Assembly: GCA_034190875.2 (NCBI GenBank)
Contig: CM067356.1
Span: 65,473,298 to 65,537,297, forward strand
Reading direction: 5' to 3'
DNA: 64,000 bases
DNA from: Urechis unicinctus
Taxonomy: Eukaryota > Annelida > Polychaeta > Xenopneusta > Urechidae
Shown here one piece after another: positions 37,801-49,159 of the stretch (its first letter is position 1; each line of letters begins with the position of its first letter). The notes beneath the pieces are model-generated. The model was not told where the DNA came from. It worked only from the letters and a program-made list of their open reading frames with translations, and did not search any database. Position numbers and translations under genes: made by a program.

Positions 37801-40131
37801 TAACTAAATAAGAACTTCGCTTGATAAGAGAGTTGATGCCCATTAAAATTTCAGTACATATACAATAAAATATCACAATGGCTAACGTAAGACATATATT
37901 AAATGGCTTGCAAGACATAGTTATATAATGACAAACAAAACAACACCAAAGCCCATGAATTCAAACTTATAATTCATTAAACTTATAATTGTTGGTACTC
38001 ATAAAACTCAATATTTTCCGCACAAATGTTTGCTTTTTCCTTTCCTTATAGTCCCGTTGCCTTCCATCATGTCGTCAATGCCCTCGATAGACCCACTGTC
38101 TGAATTGCTATAACCGAGCTGCTGCCATCCAAATTGTTTGTAACCAATCAAAGGATGTGCATTGAGTCTCGGTTCAGAAAAGCAAAATGACGTTTATTTG
38201 GCAAGGTTCTTCGGGGTTAGATCATTTCGCGACACAAAATGCAAAACGTATATAACAATACAAATGCACTGAACATAGATAAAAGTAAGATGCAGTACCA
38301 GAGCCTGATGGGAAATAGAAACGGACAAGTTTATGTTAACTTCGTTAGCTTCTCTTTTGATATTCACATCATGATCGCTCACGATATTTCGCTATGAATG
38401 CTGTTATGACGCAGGTGTCAGCAGTACCTCGCTTAGTATTTTTGTCTGGTAAGTATCTTTATCTGATCCATAACAGTTGCCATCACAATGTAATGCCGGT
38501 ATATAACATTACCACACGGTCTGTAGATAAATGGTCTCGGCATATGTTACACTATTGCGTAACGTATTTCAATAAAGCATGCAACCAATGTTGGCGGAGA
38601 TCAATAAAGCCGCACTTTTAACACGCCAAGTAGTCGGTTCGCGTAAGTCTTGTTAAATGTATTTTAACCGGGTGCTTCATTCACTGATACACATGATTGA
38701 ATAACCACTGATTTCCTTCTGACTACATACAATGCTCCGCTGTACCTGTAGTTTACCCCTAATACCCGCCAGTGGCCATTGATTGAAGGAAATTCACGCG
38801 GACTATTACCTATTCAACCCCGATAAACAGCGATATCCATTTGTTAGGTCAAATCTACACTGGCACAAATGAGTCAAATACCGCAACTTAATTCTAGTAC
38901 ACGCTGATATTCACCAGTTAACTCGGGTGCACGGTCTAACCAGGCAAGTAAAACATTCTCGGATACAAACTTTTAACCCCACGATATTCGAACACAAGAA
39001 TACAGTATTATGCTGCCGTGAGCCCATTGACCCCTTTGTTTTGCTAATAGGTGTAGTACGCGAAGTTGGGCACTGGCTTACATAATGTGTATATTAACCG
39101 AATCATCATTCGGTGTCTGGTCGTTTGGTAAACCCGTCACATTCACCTTGCAAGCTATTTAATGAACTCGGGTGTGTTCGATTACCAGCCACCGTTTCTG
39201 AAATCATTCAGAAATCATTCTTGCTGCTTTTCTTAACGTCTTACGACCCAAATCGACGATTCCACTAAATTGCAATGGTGATCTGAGTTACGTCTATGAC
39301 ACAGATTCAGCAGACTGCACAAAAATTTTGCATGCGTCTTGCATATGTCGCTTTAAATAGCTGACGGCGAGGCAAGCAAAGCCCCTGACAGGCGCTGCAA
39401 GTAAAGTGCAAAGAGGTTTATATCTTTCGAAGCTTGCCCGACGCTATTTAATCTGAGAATCATCCATGCATAAATACGAGAAATGACAACATTAGGCAAT
39501 CTTTGCAATGAAAGCAGCCTATAGAAGAGACGATATTTGTGGGGTCAGGTGCACAACGTTAGGTTGAAAACTGAAACCAAAGACGGGAAGCTTTCAACCA
39601 TTGTATTTGTAGCTGGCATCCACGATGCTTTGATAGGCTTCTATACATACAACCACTGCGAGCTGTCCAGTGATACCGACCTTAGATCCTCGGTAAACTG
39701 ATCCTTACCTCCATCGTCCTGTCAGCCTCTATTAAGCTTGGTTAATGCCGCCACTTCCTCCCAATCGCCGAAGCATTCCACTTCCCTGCAGCAGGATCAG
39801 CAGCCCTAAGTCCATCCCCGCTTATGTGAGCCTCTAATAATTAACGATGGACTATGACGTAACTACATAGGTTGGGGGTAGTCAACCGGAAATGATGGCA
39901 GCCTGGCAGAGAAATGTCATTTTACAAGCTACTTGCTGCATGAAAAACATAAGACGCGTCTTGTTAGTCGCTCTCATGTTTCGCTTCTTGCAATTTTAAA
40001 GGACATTAAACTAACACTGACTGAGTTGATGGAAGAGACGATTCCTGACTTTGCCAGATCACTTATTATTGAAATGACACGTGAGCTAGTGCAGGAACAC
40101 GTCTTTTGATCAAATAATGGCGAAGGTCACA
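37801..40131. other. Stretch with no recognised gene
   Basis: No motif, splice pattern or repeat match was identified. It is slightly less AT-rich than the neighbouring microsatellite region. Confidence 0.4.
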
Positions 40132-40328
40132 CATACGCTGTAACGGCGGGGAGGTCAATGAACTATATGCCCAATCATTTGCTGTAATAGCAAGGAGGTC
40201 AATGAACTGTCTGCCCACACATTTGCTAAAATAGCCGGGAGGTCAATTAACTGTTTTACCACACATTTGCTGTAACAGCGGGAGGTCAACGAACAATATA
40301 CCCATACATTTACTGTAATAGGCGGTAA
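40132..40328 (+). repeat. 44-bp minisatellite, about 4.5 units
   Basis: The unit carries GAGGTCAATGAACT and CACACATTTGCTGTAA. The GAGGTC landmark recurs at 40151, 40195, 40239 and 40282, giving periods of 44, 44 and 43 bases. The units differ from each other by several bases each. Confidence 0.9.
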
Positions 40329-40574
40329 TCACTAGCCGTCGTACACGACGTACCCCATAGATTGTGGTGCGAACATGAGTTTGTCAACTGGGTTCCTTTG
40401 TTATGCGTGTTAATACATGGTTAGTAATATATGGTTGTATGACACCAATAAAGTCACCCTTATGGTGGACTGAAATGATCATAGATCATTATATGATATA
40501 ACATGATATCTGATAACAAACTCCGTTTGAACCAGGCTAGAAGGCCAAACGATGGATGATCACCGAATGATGAT

Positions 40575-40610
40575 GAACAGTTTTATGAGAGTGAACAGTT
40601 TTATGAGAGT
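40575..40610 (+). repeat. 18-bp perfect tandem duplication
   Basis: GAACAGTTTTATGAGAGT occurs twice in a row with no change. Confidence 0.9.
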
Positions 40611-41436
40611 GAAATGAAGATAGTATTGTGATAATGTCGCCAAACATTTTAATTTTAGTGTCACATGGATAGAGTAATATTTAAGCTAGTAGGTGTGCAC
40701 CTTTTGGACTCAACATCCGTCGTCATAATTGAGTAGTGAGCAATGGAGCTTTGCCAATTCGATATGCTTAATTGGTACCGCATTGTGGATTAAAGTTATC
40801 TGAATAATTGTTTTTGCTAGCATGGGTGATGGACCTTTTTAAATATTCGTATTAAATTTGCTCCCAACACCAAATATCTTAACCGCTTTACTATGATAGG
40901 CATTGCGCTCTTGGTCAAAAATTTGGCAAGAATGAATTCAGCACTTGCCGAGATAAGCATATAACCCTATTTGAGATAACGATGCACAATCATGTTGCGC
41001 GTAGAGAATCATTCATTATGCAGAATGCCAGCACGACTTATCCTGCTATTATGAATCTACGGTTAATTCAAAAATGACATCCACGCAATTGGCTCACCGT
41101 CACACGGGTCGCTCCGTGTTCCAAATTGACTGGCTAATACACACAAGTGTTGACATACATTGGCCCGCCCAGTTAAGTTAACTCAGGTAACCTTAGATAT
41201 GGTTGAGCTCATACTGAAACAGCAATACGCAGTGATTTTCAACTGGCGTCGCTCCACTTGCCTCAGATGTTTATCGCCCTGCAGCGGCGCCCATAGCGTC
41301 TCACGGAGCGACTGCATGCATATAGCGGGCAACAATCGGGTGCTTATCTAAATGATTGTGACAATGTTTTTGAATATGCTGCCAAATATGACACTTCAGA
41401 CACCACAAGTATTGCTATGCATGGTGATGTTATTAC

Positions 41437-43597
41437 TTGCTATCATATCCTAACATATTCATCCACAGACATCACAGTCATATATGCCAGTTCACCAATT
41501 TACTTTTTTCAGGTACATTCAAAGAGATCATGTATTCAACGTGCTTCAGGCAGACTGAGCAGTCTGGGTACACATATTCTGCTCTCATGCTAGGAAAGTC
41601 CTCTCCACGTGCATTGTGTACCCATACTTCGCACCTGTTAATGAGAGAGCTACGTCATCATGAGAGAGCTACGTCATATTATGCTAGACAGGTGCAATAA
41701 TTTATATAATATTCCTCAATACGGCAATGTTTCAGCATACAACCTTCTGAGCTGTTTCAATATGTGTGTTGCACCTGTCGTAAGAGTTATTATAATATGC
41801 TTTTAGTGATACGTACAAATCAGAATTGCCGTGGTCGAAATAATATTGATGCTACAGCTATGATGCTCAGTGACGTTCCCGTTACAATGCATCGTCTTCC
41901 AGGGCGCCAGATGCAATACGTTTTGCGCTGCAAGTCGGCAATGAAAATTTAATCTGCAACCCGTTCATGGAATATCACCAAGCCTTCCATCACGATTCTC
42001 GTTGATGAGAATATGTTACGACGGAGAGTGAATGTTTAGCTGGGATTTTTTTTTTACTGCAATAAAGGTTGTTTTGGCCATTCCCATCAGCACATACGGC
42101 TCATGTTTACCCCGTAGATTGACTCAAAGCACCCTGTCCATCACAGTTGTTCTTCTGTACCAAAGTTTTGTTATGTATGGTGCACGAATTACGATTGGGT
42201 TGCTCTGTGTTACTGCGGCTGGGACATTTATACTAATGGGCATGAGTAGTTTACCATCCTCGTTTCTTGTTTTTTGTGTAATTCATAACTGTGGCAAATG
42301 TTCCATGAGCCGCATTAACCATTCTTACATACACACTTGGCACACTTATGGGTGACAATTAGTCGCTTTGTATAATACAAAGCACAAACTAAACAAGATT
42401 GTCTGCACTTTCAGATAGCTTTATTTTGTTATGTATGAATATGGAGGACTCGATAATAACTGTCTACATTACATTGGCATTATTAATTGACAATGGTTAG
42501 GTCATATATCCAAGAATCCAAACACGCCGAAAGGCTCGGTACTGGTAGAGTCGAAGCTCAAAAGATAGAAGTATAAATTGACAATGGTTAGGTCACATAT
42601 CCGCACACGCCATTTGTGAAGCTTAAAATTCCGTGTGAGTAAGCTGGTTTTTAATCGTGTTCGATGAACATCGTTTAATGTGGCATTCAAGTGCAATAAG
42701 GATCCATTTAGTTATTTTATTTCCCATACAAAATTCTTCTTTTTTAAAATGCAACAACACATTTTTTTTTACAATACTAGCAAGCACTCATATTTGTTGT
42801 CCAGAGTCAATTGTGACAAAAAGTAACCTAACGATTCCAATAGATGATTTTTTTAAAGTACCTACGGTCAACGAAGTCACCGCTAGGGTTTTACCTACGT
42901 CTGACCAGGTGTTTTATAGCTGCACTTTGCTTGTGGCAACTGTTTGCAGTATGATACCTGTTATTCTAATAAAGACGCTTAAATCTTTATGTTGTAAGAA
43001 GCAACTCACTGGGTGCATTTTTAAGTCGTCCAGACACACACCTAGTGTATCGAAAACATAATCTCGATAACTTTTGTATAGTGATAACTGCCATTTTAAC
43101 TAGCATTCGTCAAAGGAAACCAACGAAAATAGTTATTTTACCTCCTTTAGTAAATGCAACGCCTATATGTAATTCCTACATGGCAAACACCAATCAACTA
43201 GCATATATAAGCAAGGTTCTCGTAAGAGCAAGCACTGTGGATTCTGTCTTTGTACCGACAACATATAGACAGCTAAGATGGCAGTTGCTAAGCTGCTCAT
43301 TTTGAAATAATGAAAGGTTAAATGTGACGACAATGACTGATGAGATAATCTATATGTAATCTGAAACTCTTAAAGCAGCACTTTCTTGGAAGAATGACTG
43401 ACAAACACCCAGTCGTTAAAGGTCATAACTTCCAAGACGTGTCTATTTTCAGAATAATTTTTTATAAATCGTGTTCCCATCATTGTGCCATTTTTTTGTT
43501 TCACTACGCAATAATTATATATGTGTTTATTGTGTTAAATATGAACTGGTCTGGCAAAGTTATGGCCATTTATTTTTGCCAATGGATGTTACCTTGA
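41437..43597 (+). other. Run of short plus-strand open frames, unrecognised
   Basis: Open frames of 62-134 codons follow one another on the plus strand (41437-41700, 41764-41952, 42032-42355, 42657-43061, 43045-43305, 43394-43597). 42032-42355 is strongly hydrophobic, and 42657-43061 ends in a hydrophobic segment followed by LKSLCCKK, as a membrane anchor with a basic tail would. 43045-43305 overlaps the preceding frame. I do not recognise any of them. It may be a decayed mobile element or gene, or AT-rich chance openness. A 19-bp unit is duplicated in tandem at 41641-41677. Confidence 0.2.
42512..42572 (+). repeat. Short dispersed repeat, paired with 46626-46685
   Basis: Both copies share AAGAATCCAAACACGCCGAA and the following 40 bases with a few changes. 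In this location the repeat is flanked by two copies of GACAATGGTTAGGTCA (42489 and 42580 areas). Confidence 0.75.
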
Positions 43598-44939
43598 CAC
43601 AGCATCTCAATGCTATCCTAGAGGGTGCAACGGAGTAAAACACGTATACCTTCTGCCGACCATTAATACAAACAGGTAGAAATTAGAATGTGCTAAATTA
43701 GCATGACTCACTGCTCAACAGAATGTCAGGCTGACACTATTGTCTAATTTCCTCCCCCAAAATTAGATGCAAATCAATACCGATTGATTTGTAAAATTTA
43801 ATCTCTATTACCTAACATTCATCACCAACAAAAGGTATCTACTACTGGTATCTCATTATTTTACACTCAACAGTATGTCTAGTGTATAATATGGCCTAGT
43901 TAAAAGGTAACAGCAAGTGCCTTAGCAGTTTCATGTGATGTTATATAATCAAAATATAATGTATTTATACAACTGATAACTTGTATGCAATTGCAGATAA
44001 CACATGAAGTAGAAAGAAAAATCGTTCAATTTTTAAGAGAAAGTTAAAGGCAAAGTATGTTACTATAGTGCCTTGTAACCATGGTGGGTTTGTATATAAC
44101 AAGGGATTATTTATGGCATTGCATAGCCTGTTTGGTAGAAGGAAGTGGTATCATTTATACATTGACACATGTCGGCGGAAAGATGTGCATCACTAAGTTA
44201 TTGCAAAACTACAGTATCAGAATGGGTCAGATGTTTTTAGAAAATTTCTTCAGTCCTTAGATCGGTCCTGTTTTCAATTTCATAATACATATTCGTGAAG
44301 GGTTGCATAATGCGTTAGGCTGCATGTAAGGCATTGCTTTTAGCGGCTATCAGCAATAAGGCTTGCATAACGTAGTATTCTGAATGCAAGGTATTGCATA
44401 TAAGAATGCATAACAATCATGTTGAATACGAAATATCCATGCTGCACTTTCAAATTTGACCCTTGACAATTGTCTGAAGTAGCTTTGTTTGGGACTTTGT
44501 GTGGGACAATGATTGGCATTGATTCACACCAACACAAAAGGGAAATGTAACAACAGCGTTAAAATTATTTATTAAAGATGTACCTCTTGAAAAACCTGCT
44601 CTCGGCAGATATGTTATCCAATGACCTGTGGCATCTCATGACATGAGACAAAGCTCATTCACATAATTCGGGTCGCGTTTGTTGTTCTTGGATTAGACAG
44701 CACCCTGTTGGGGAGTAATTCAATAGCGATCAACTCTATGAACGACGTCATAAGCAGCTTCCAACTGGATAAATGTGTTCAAACGAACAGCTAGCATTTG
44801 ACTGATTTGATTTGTAACTGGCTGTCTGTTGAGTTCCAAAATGAGTACAATTTATGGATCTCTCATATTGGATATGACAAATGTTGACTGTATATTAAAT
44901 ACTTGAAGTCACTGGCATATTTCAATGTAATTGTTAATG
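43598..44939. other. Stretch with no recognised gene
   Basis: Contains a degenerate GCATAA/TGCAAGG repeated patch at about 44300-44420 and nothing else I can support. Confidence 0.4.
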
Positions 44940-46620
44940 TGTCCGAAGCTATACTGATGATACTGATGATGGTATAAGCAGGCCGCTATAAAGCAGGTTG
45001 TAATTATGCATTATTGATATAAATCCTTGTGTGATGCTGTGTTAGGGAGATAAATATCGTCATCATCCATTGATACCGCAGTAAAAGTTCGTTTTTAAAG
45101 AAGGTGCTAATACAGAAGTGTGTTATACTGACCAGTGAGTTATTTGTTCGTGTTACGCTAACGACATATGAGCAGTCTATTTCCAGTCCAGGTTCATCAC
45201 AAAACCTACACAATCATTTTCAGATGTAAATATTGAAAACACACATTGTAAGGTGTCACTGCATCCGTGACAGGGAAAAGTATGATATACTTCACTGTTT
45301 CCATTAAAAGCGTCAGTTAGCAATACCACATACAATACACAGCTAAGGACTCGTATATCAGTCTGTATGTGACCAAGCATACGAGGGTCACATGCTAACC
45401 GTACAGGGTTCAAATGATATTTTGGTTGAAGTTACACAATAAAAGCATCTCAGTCGAGAACAGGAATGTTGACGCATTATCAAATCATTATCAGGCCAGT
45501 TAGAAAATCGAATTAGAGAGTCATTGTGTTTTCGATGTCAACAAGGGTAATGTTAACTACCACGCTGTCGTATTTGTCTTGGTCTCGTCTTAATCATTCC
45601 GAATAGAATAAATATGTATTAACCCCAAAAGGTCTTGGTGTTTTTGTAACCAAGCAAAGAGTGCTCGAATATCGATTTAAATGCGAAGGCGTTAATTTGT
45701 GGACACGCTGCAAGTTGTTCCCGCCTGTCGCATAAAATAACCGCTGGAATATTTTAAAGTGAATTTTGGTGAGACAGAGCCTATAATGATGATGAAAATG
45801 ATGATATTAGCATGCTGCAATGAAGCTGGTTGCAATAATGCTTCATGCATTATATGTCTAAATGCAATGCCAATGCAATTGCTGTGTCAAGAAGTAAAAT
45901 ATCGTCATCATCGACTGCTTATGAAGAATATGTAAGTACATTTTCTATGAACGGGTTATACAGAAGTGCGTAAGGACTGTTTTTATTGGACCAGTCAGTC
46001 ATTTGTTCCTGTTAGGCTTGTGATGCAGCCTATTCCCTGCCCAGGTCCATTATAAAACCTGCACAAACATTTGTCAAGGGGCAAATGTCAAAAGCACACT
46101 TTGTAAGATGTTACTGTACCCTAGGCCAGGAATTGTTCGATATACTTTTCTGTTTTCAGTGAGAGCGTCTCATAGTGATAGCATCAGCCATACACAGCTA
46201 ACAACATGTTCCGTAGTTTGTGTGACGAATAATATAAGGATAACGTGCTAACCGTATATGGTATACATAATGTTTTGGTTGGAGTAACACAATAGCAGCA
46301 TATCTCTGTCATGATCTGCAATTTTGACACTACACCCAGGATTAATCGATTGTGATGACAGTTAAAAACAGGAATCGGGAAATTATTGTGCTTTCCACAT
46401 CAACGAGGATATTGTCAACTACCATGATATCAAACCAACTGAGCAGTGTCTACTATAAAGTGTCCGATGAGATTGATTGCTTCTAAATTTCTGTTGCAGT
46501 TGGATAATCCCAAGTCTTGAAAACCAAAAGATGTTTTTGATTAGATTGGAATTGGTCATATATTAATATTTAAATGCTGCGAAGGTATAGTTTCACTGTC
46601 AAACAGTCACTTATCCTTTC
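44940..46620 (+). repeat. Old tandem duplication, unit about 845 bp
   Basis: 44940-45785 and 45786-46620 align along their whole length with many substitutions and small indels. Anchors: AATATCGTCATCATC at 45053 and 45898; CATACACAGCTAA-like near 45335 and 46190; TGCTAACCGTA near 45393 and 46237; AAATGCGAAGG-like near 45680 and 46570. Neither unit keeps an open frame, so this is a non-coding duplication. Confidence 0.75.
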
Positions 46621-46625
46621 CAAAG

Positions 46626-46685
46626 AAGAATCCAAACACGCCGAAAGGCTCGCTACTGGTAGAGTGGAAGCTCACAAGATATAAG
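46626..46685 (+). repeat. Short dispersed repeat, second copy
   Basis: Paired with 42512-42572. It sits exactly at the downstream end of the 845-bp tandem duplication. Confidence 0.75.
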
Positions 46686-46939
46686 TTGAGACAACAAAAG
46701 ATGCCGATACTCTTTCTCTTGACCATAGAATGTGTATAGTGCTCAGAATTGCTAAGAGAGCAAAGAGACTGGAAGAGAAGGTGAGGCAGGGGGACACTAT
46801 TGAACTAGATATCACGTCAATTAAAGCACAAACATTATCTATGACGTAGCGAAATGCATCCAAAACTGCAAAAGGGACATTCTTTGTAACAATGTTCTCA
46901 TCGTCTTGTCCGATGAAAAGTGCGTAATAGTCTTTCTTT

Positions 46940-47248
46940 GAGAACTATTCTATATTCATCATTGAACGTCACAGTGAAGAGTACTATCTTAAGACAGATA
47001 TGAAAGGCTATATTCTTGCGCCTATCTCAAAGTATATGTTCCCTAAGACTATCGTAAGCCGTCAGCGCGCCAGGGAAAACCTTCCTAAGCATCAAATAAA
47101 CTTACTCGACTCCTTTGTCAGCAGTGGGACGGCCCTTATGCAGTTTGAAGAATTAGCCGAAATTCAGTACCCTTACACTAGTACAATGTTACTGACGATG
47201 AGGGGTTTGTTGTTTTGGATTACGTGGCTCGTGCCTATAATCTTATAA
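46940..47248 (+). other. Open frame upstream of the Polinton remnant, unrecognised
   Basis: The frame is open from just after TAATAG at about 46926 to 47248, with the first ATG at 47000. The product would be mixed basic and hydrophobic (motifs KYMFPKTIVSRQRAREN and PYTSTMLLTMRG). It does not look like microsatellite artefact, and its position just upstream of a broken Polinton gene makes a viral or Polinton origin possible, but no family is recognised. Confidence 0.25.
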
Positions 47249-47285
47249 TCTCCCGGATGTTTGTTGTAGCGAGCAATATGACATT

Positions 47286-47471
47286 ATGAGTGAATTGGAG
47301 GAGACTCTTTCTAGATATTTTCACATTACAATGGGTTTGTATACGGCCAGAACGATGACAGAAGCCTATACAGCCCAGTTATGGGAGCTAGTACGTCTAA
47401 CCTACAATCCAACACCACGGGCAGCAACTATGATCATAGAGCATAAGATAGGGATCTTGTTAGAACAGTAA
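47286..47471 (+). other. Open frame upstream of the Polinton remnant, unrecognised
   Basis: Sixty-one codons starting MSELEETLSRYFHITMGLY. The composition is protein-like. Just downstream, the minus strand is also open for roughly 70 codons through about 47430-47650 without a start codon, so it is not clear which strand was coding. Confidence 0.25.
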
Positions 47472-47787
47472 AGTCTGTCAGCTGATTGTTGACCTCGATC
47501 GGGGTTTGTATGGACTTTATATCCATTGTAATCCCATCGAGGCTTAGGTGGTAGGAGACACCGTGATTCCGCTGCTGCATATTATTCCAGTCAATCACGA
47601 TTGTCTTGGGCAGTTGATCAACCTCACATATAAAAAGGTATTATATTACCCGATAGCCACCAAGTATTTTTTCCACTATAGAAATCAATATAAGAAATGA
47701 CAGGGGTCGACCAATCCAATTCGAACCAGGTGAAGTGACAGTGATGTTATATTTCTATAAAACCAAGAAAGATATATTTTAAAAACA

Positions 47788-48225
47788 ATGGCTGATATTT
47801 ACATCCTGTATTAGCTGAACCAAAAAGGTGGTGGAATCCCGGGTGCAAGAAGTCAGCAAGTACAGGGTTTGGGGAGTGTGCTTGGGTGTTTGACAAAAAT
47901 GGTGATACGACTGGCCCGATAAATTTTACATGTTATTAATAAACACCCCCTGAAATTAAGAGGGAGGGTGGTTGTAGATTTGTTAGGGGGTAAGTCTCTA
48001 AAACATTCGGCTAAGAAACGAATGCTACAAACCGGAGAGGAAGTGTTCGATCAAATAATAAAACCTACACAACCGCGTCACCAACCATCAATCTCTGTAA
48101 AACGGCTCAAACGAGGTATGCGTGGTAATTCATGCTACATTGTGGAACAACTCGGAGGTTGTCAAAGGATATATTTAGTTAAATCATGGCACTGGTACAA
48201 CTCAAATATTGACCCTGTGAATTAG
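47788..48225 (+). pseudogene. Maverick/Polinton minor-capsid (pVI/pX-like) gene, broken
   Basis: From the ATG at 47788 a single reading frame runs to 48225 with two in-frame stops, TAG at 47812 and TAA at 47920. It shows the expected order for small structural proteins of Polintons/adintoviruses: a short start, a glycine-rich patch (GGGIPGARSQ, then GLGSVLG), a GGKSLKHSAKKRM block followed by GEEVF, and a basic tail (KRLKRGMRG). Such proteins are membrane-active or DNA-binding minor virion components. The next downstream sequence is a penton-like fragment, which supports the call. The copy cannot make a full product. The alternative, a chance basic frame, is less likely given the neighbour. 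Confidence 0.55.
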
Positions 48226-48264
48226 AGCTGTTTTCGACTCCCCCAAATAAAAGCAATGTCAATA

Positions 48265-48420
48265 ATAGATCGTGGATCGAATTCAACGTGGTAGCTGCAT
48301 AAGGTTTGGATCCATTCAAATTCCACATCAGTGGTTTTGGGTGATTATATCGATCTGACCGACACTTATTTACTAGTGAATGCCAAAGTGAGGGAAAGGA
48401 ATGACTTGGCGTACATGTGA
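48265..48420 (+). pseudogene. Maverick/Polinton penton-like (F54H12.2-type) N-terminal fragment, broken
   Basis: The frame beginning near 48273 reads WIEFN, is stopped by TAA at 48300-48302, then reads DPFKFHISG. A one-base shift follows near 48340, and the next frame reads DYIDLTDTYLLVNAKV from 48343 until TGA at about 48418. The block order (W-x-E-F/Y, then P-x-x-F-x-x-S-G, then D-Y-I-D-L-x-x-T/S) is that of the F54H12.2-like proteins carried by Polintons and adintoviruses, now considered penton-type capsid proteins. Faint similarity may continue to about 48540. It is a relic with at least one stop and one frameshift. Confidence 0.65.
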
Positions 48421-48899
48421 ACGTTTTAAATGTAACTAAAGAGAATTTGGTGCAGGTTTAATTTAAAAGTCTTTGCGAATTTTGTGCTGGTTCGCTTGAC
48501 TGATGTAGCTATCTGTAACACATAAAACAAAACGACCATTTCTTATATCAAAGGTAAATCACAAATTCAATTGATTATATCGTTTGTTATGTCACTTCTG
48601 TTTAATCACTAAAGAAAAAACTTACTTGATGTTAATCTAGCATGTACATCTTGCGTTAATTTGAACTGTTTGGCTAGTCGTTTGACATCTTCAAGAAGAA
48701 CACCTGCGAATGTTTTTGGTTTTAGGTAAATAGTCTTAAACAATATTCTTGATGCTTTCTAGGCCTACGATCCCTAGCTCTTCTGTGCAAGGCAGGGGCC
48801 CTTAAAAAATCACAATCGGCTTTGATATGGTTCAGCCGGGTTATTTGCTTTTGGCCGAGCCCATTGATGGCTATGCTTGCTTTCAAGTTTTACGGCATA

Positions 48900-49158
48900 A
48901 TAGGTTAAGGGTAGCCAATAACATAATCTTCGATTGGGTTCACAAAGACGATAAATGTGTCACTGCCTCCACACTCTATTTCGATTCAGGTCGTTGATTC
49001 TTTGCGTTGGTCAAGATGTCTGTATGTGTAATTCCACGTATAGCTCTGTCAAAATCGTCGGCGTAACGTTCGATTGTTCTTTACTGATGAGTATAAATAG
49101 CGCAATTCATTTGTTTCTTTGTTGCGCAATAGGAATCCATAACTTCCATTGTTTTTAA
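48900..49158 (+). pseudogene. LINE reverse-transcriptase scrap (CR1/Jockey-like)
   Basis: The frame 48955-49158 contains RFRSLILCVGQDV and then SSVKIVGVTFDCSLLM. In CR1/Jockey-type non-LTR retrotransposons the end of the reverse transcriptase carries a V-x-N-L-G-V-x-F-D-x-x-L-x-M block at the same distance from a VGQD/VG-type strand. Just upstream in another frame is a DDK-containing patch near 48945 that would correspond to the N-x-D-K-T-E block, so a frameshift is likely. The catalytic YADD region is not visible. This is a truncated, dead copy. Confidence 0.5.
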
Positions 49159-49159
49159 C

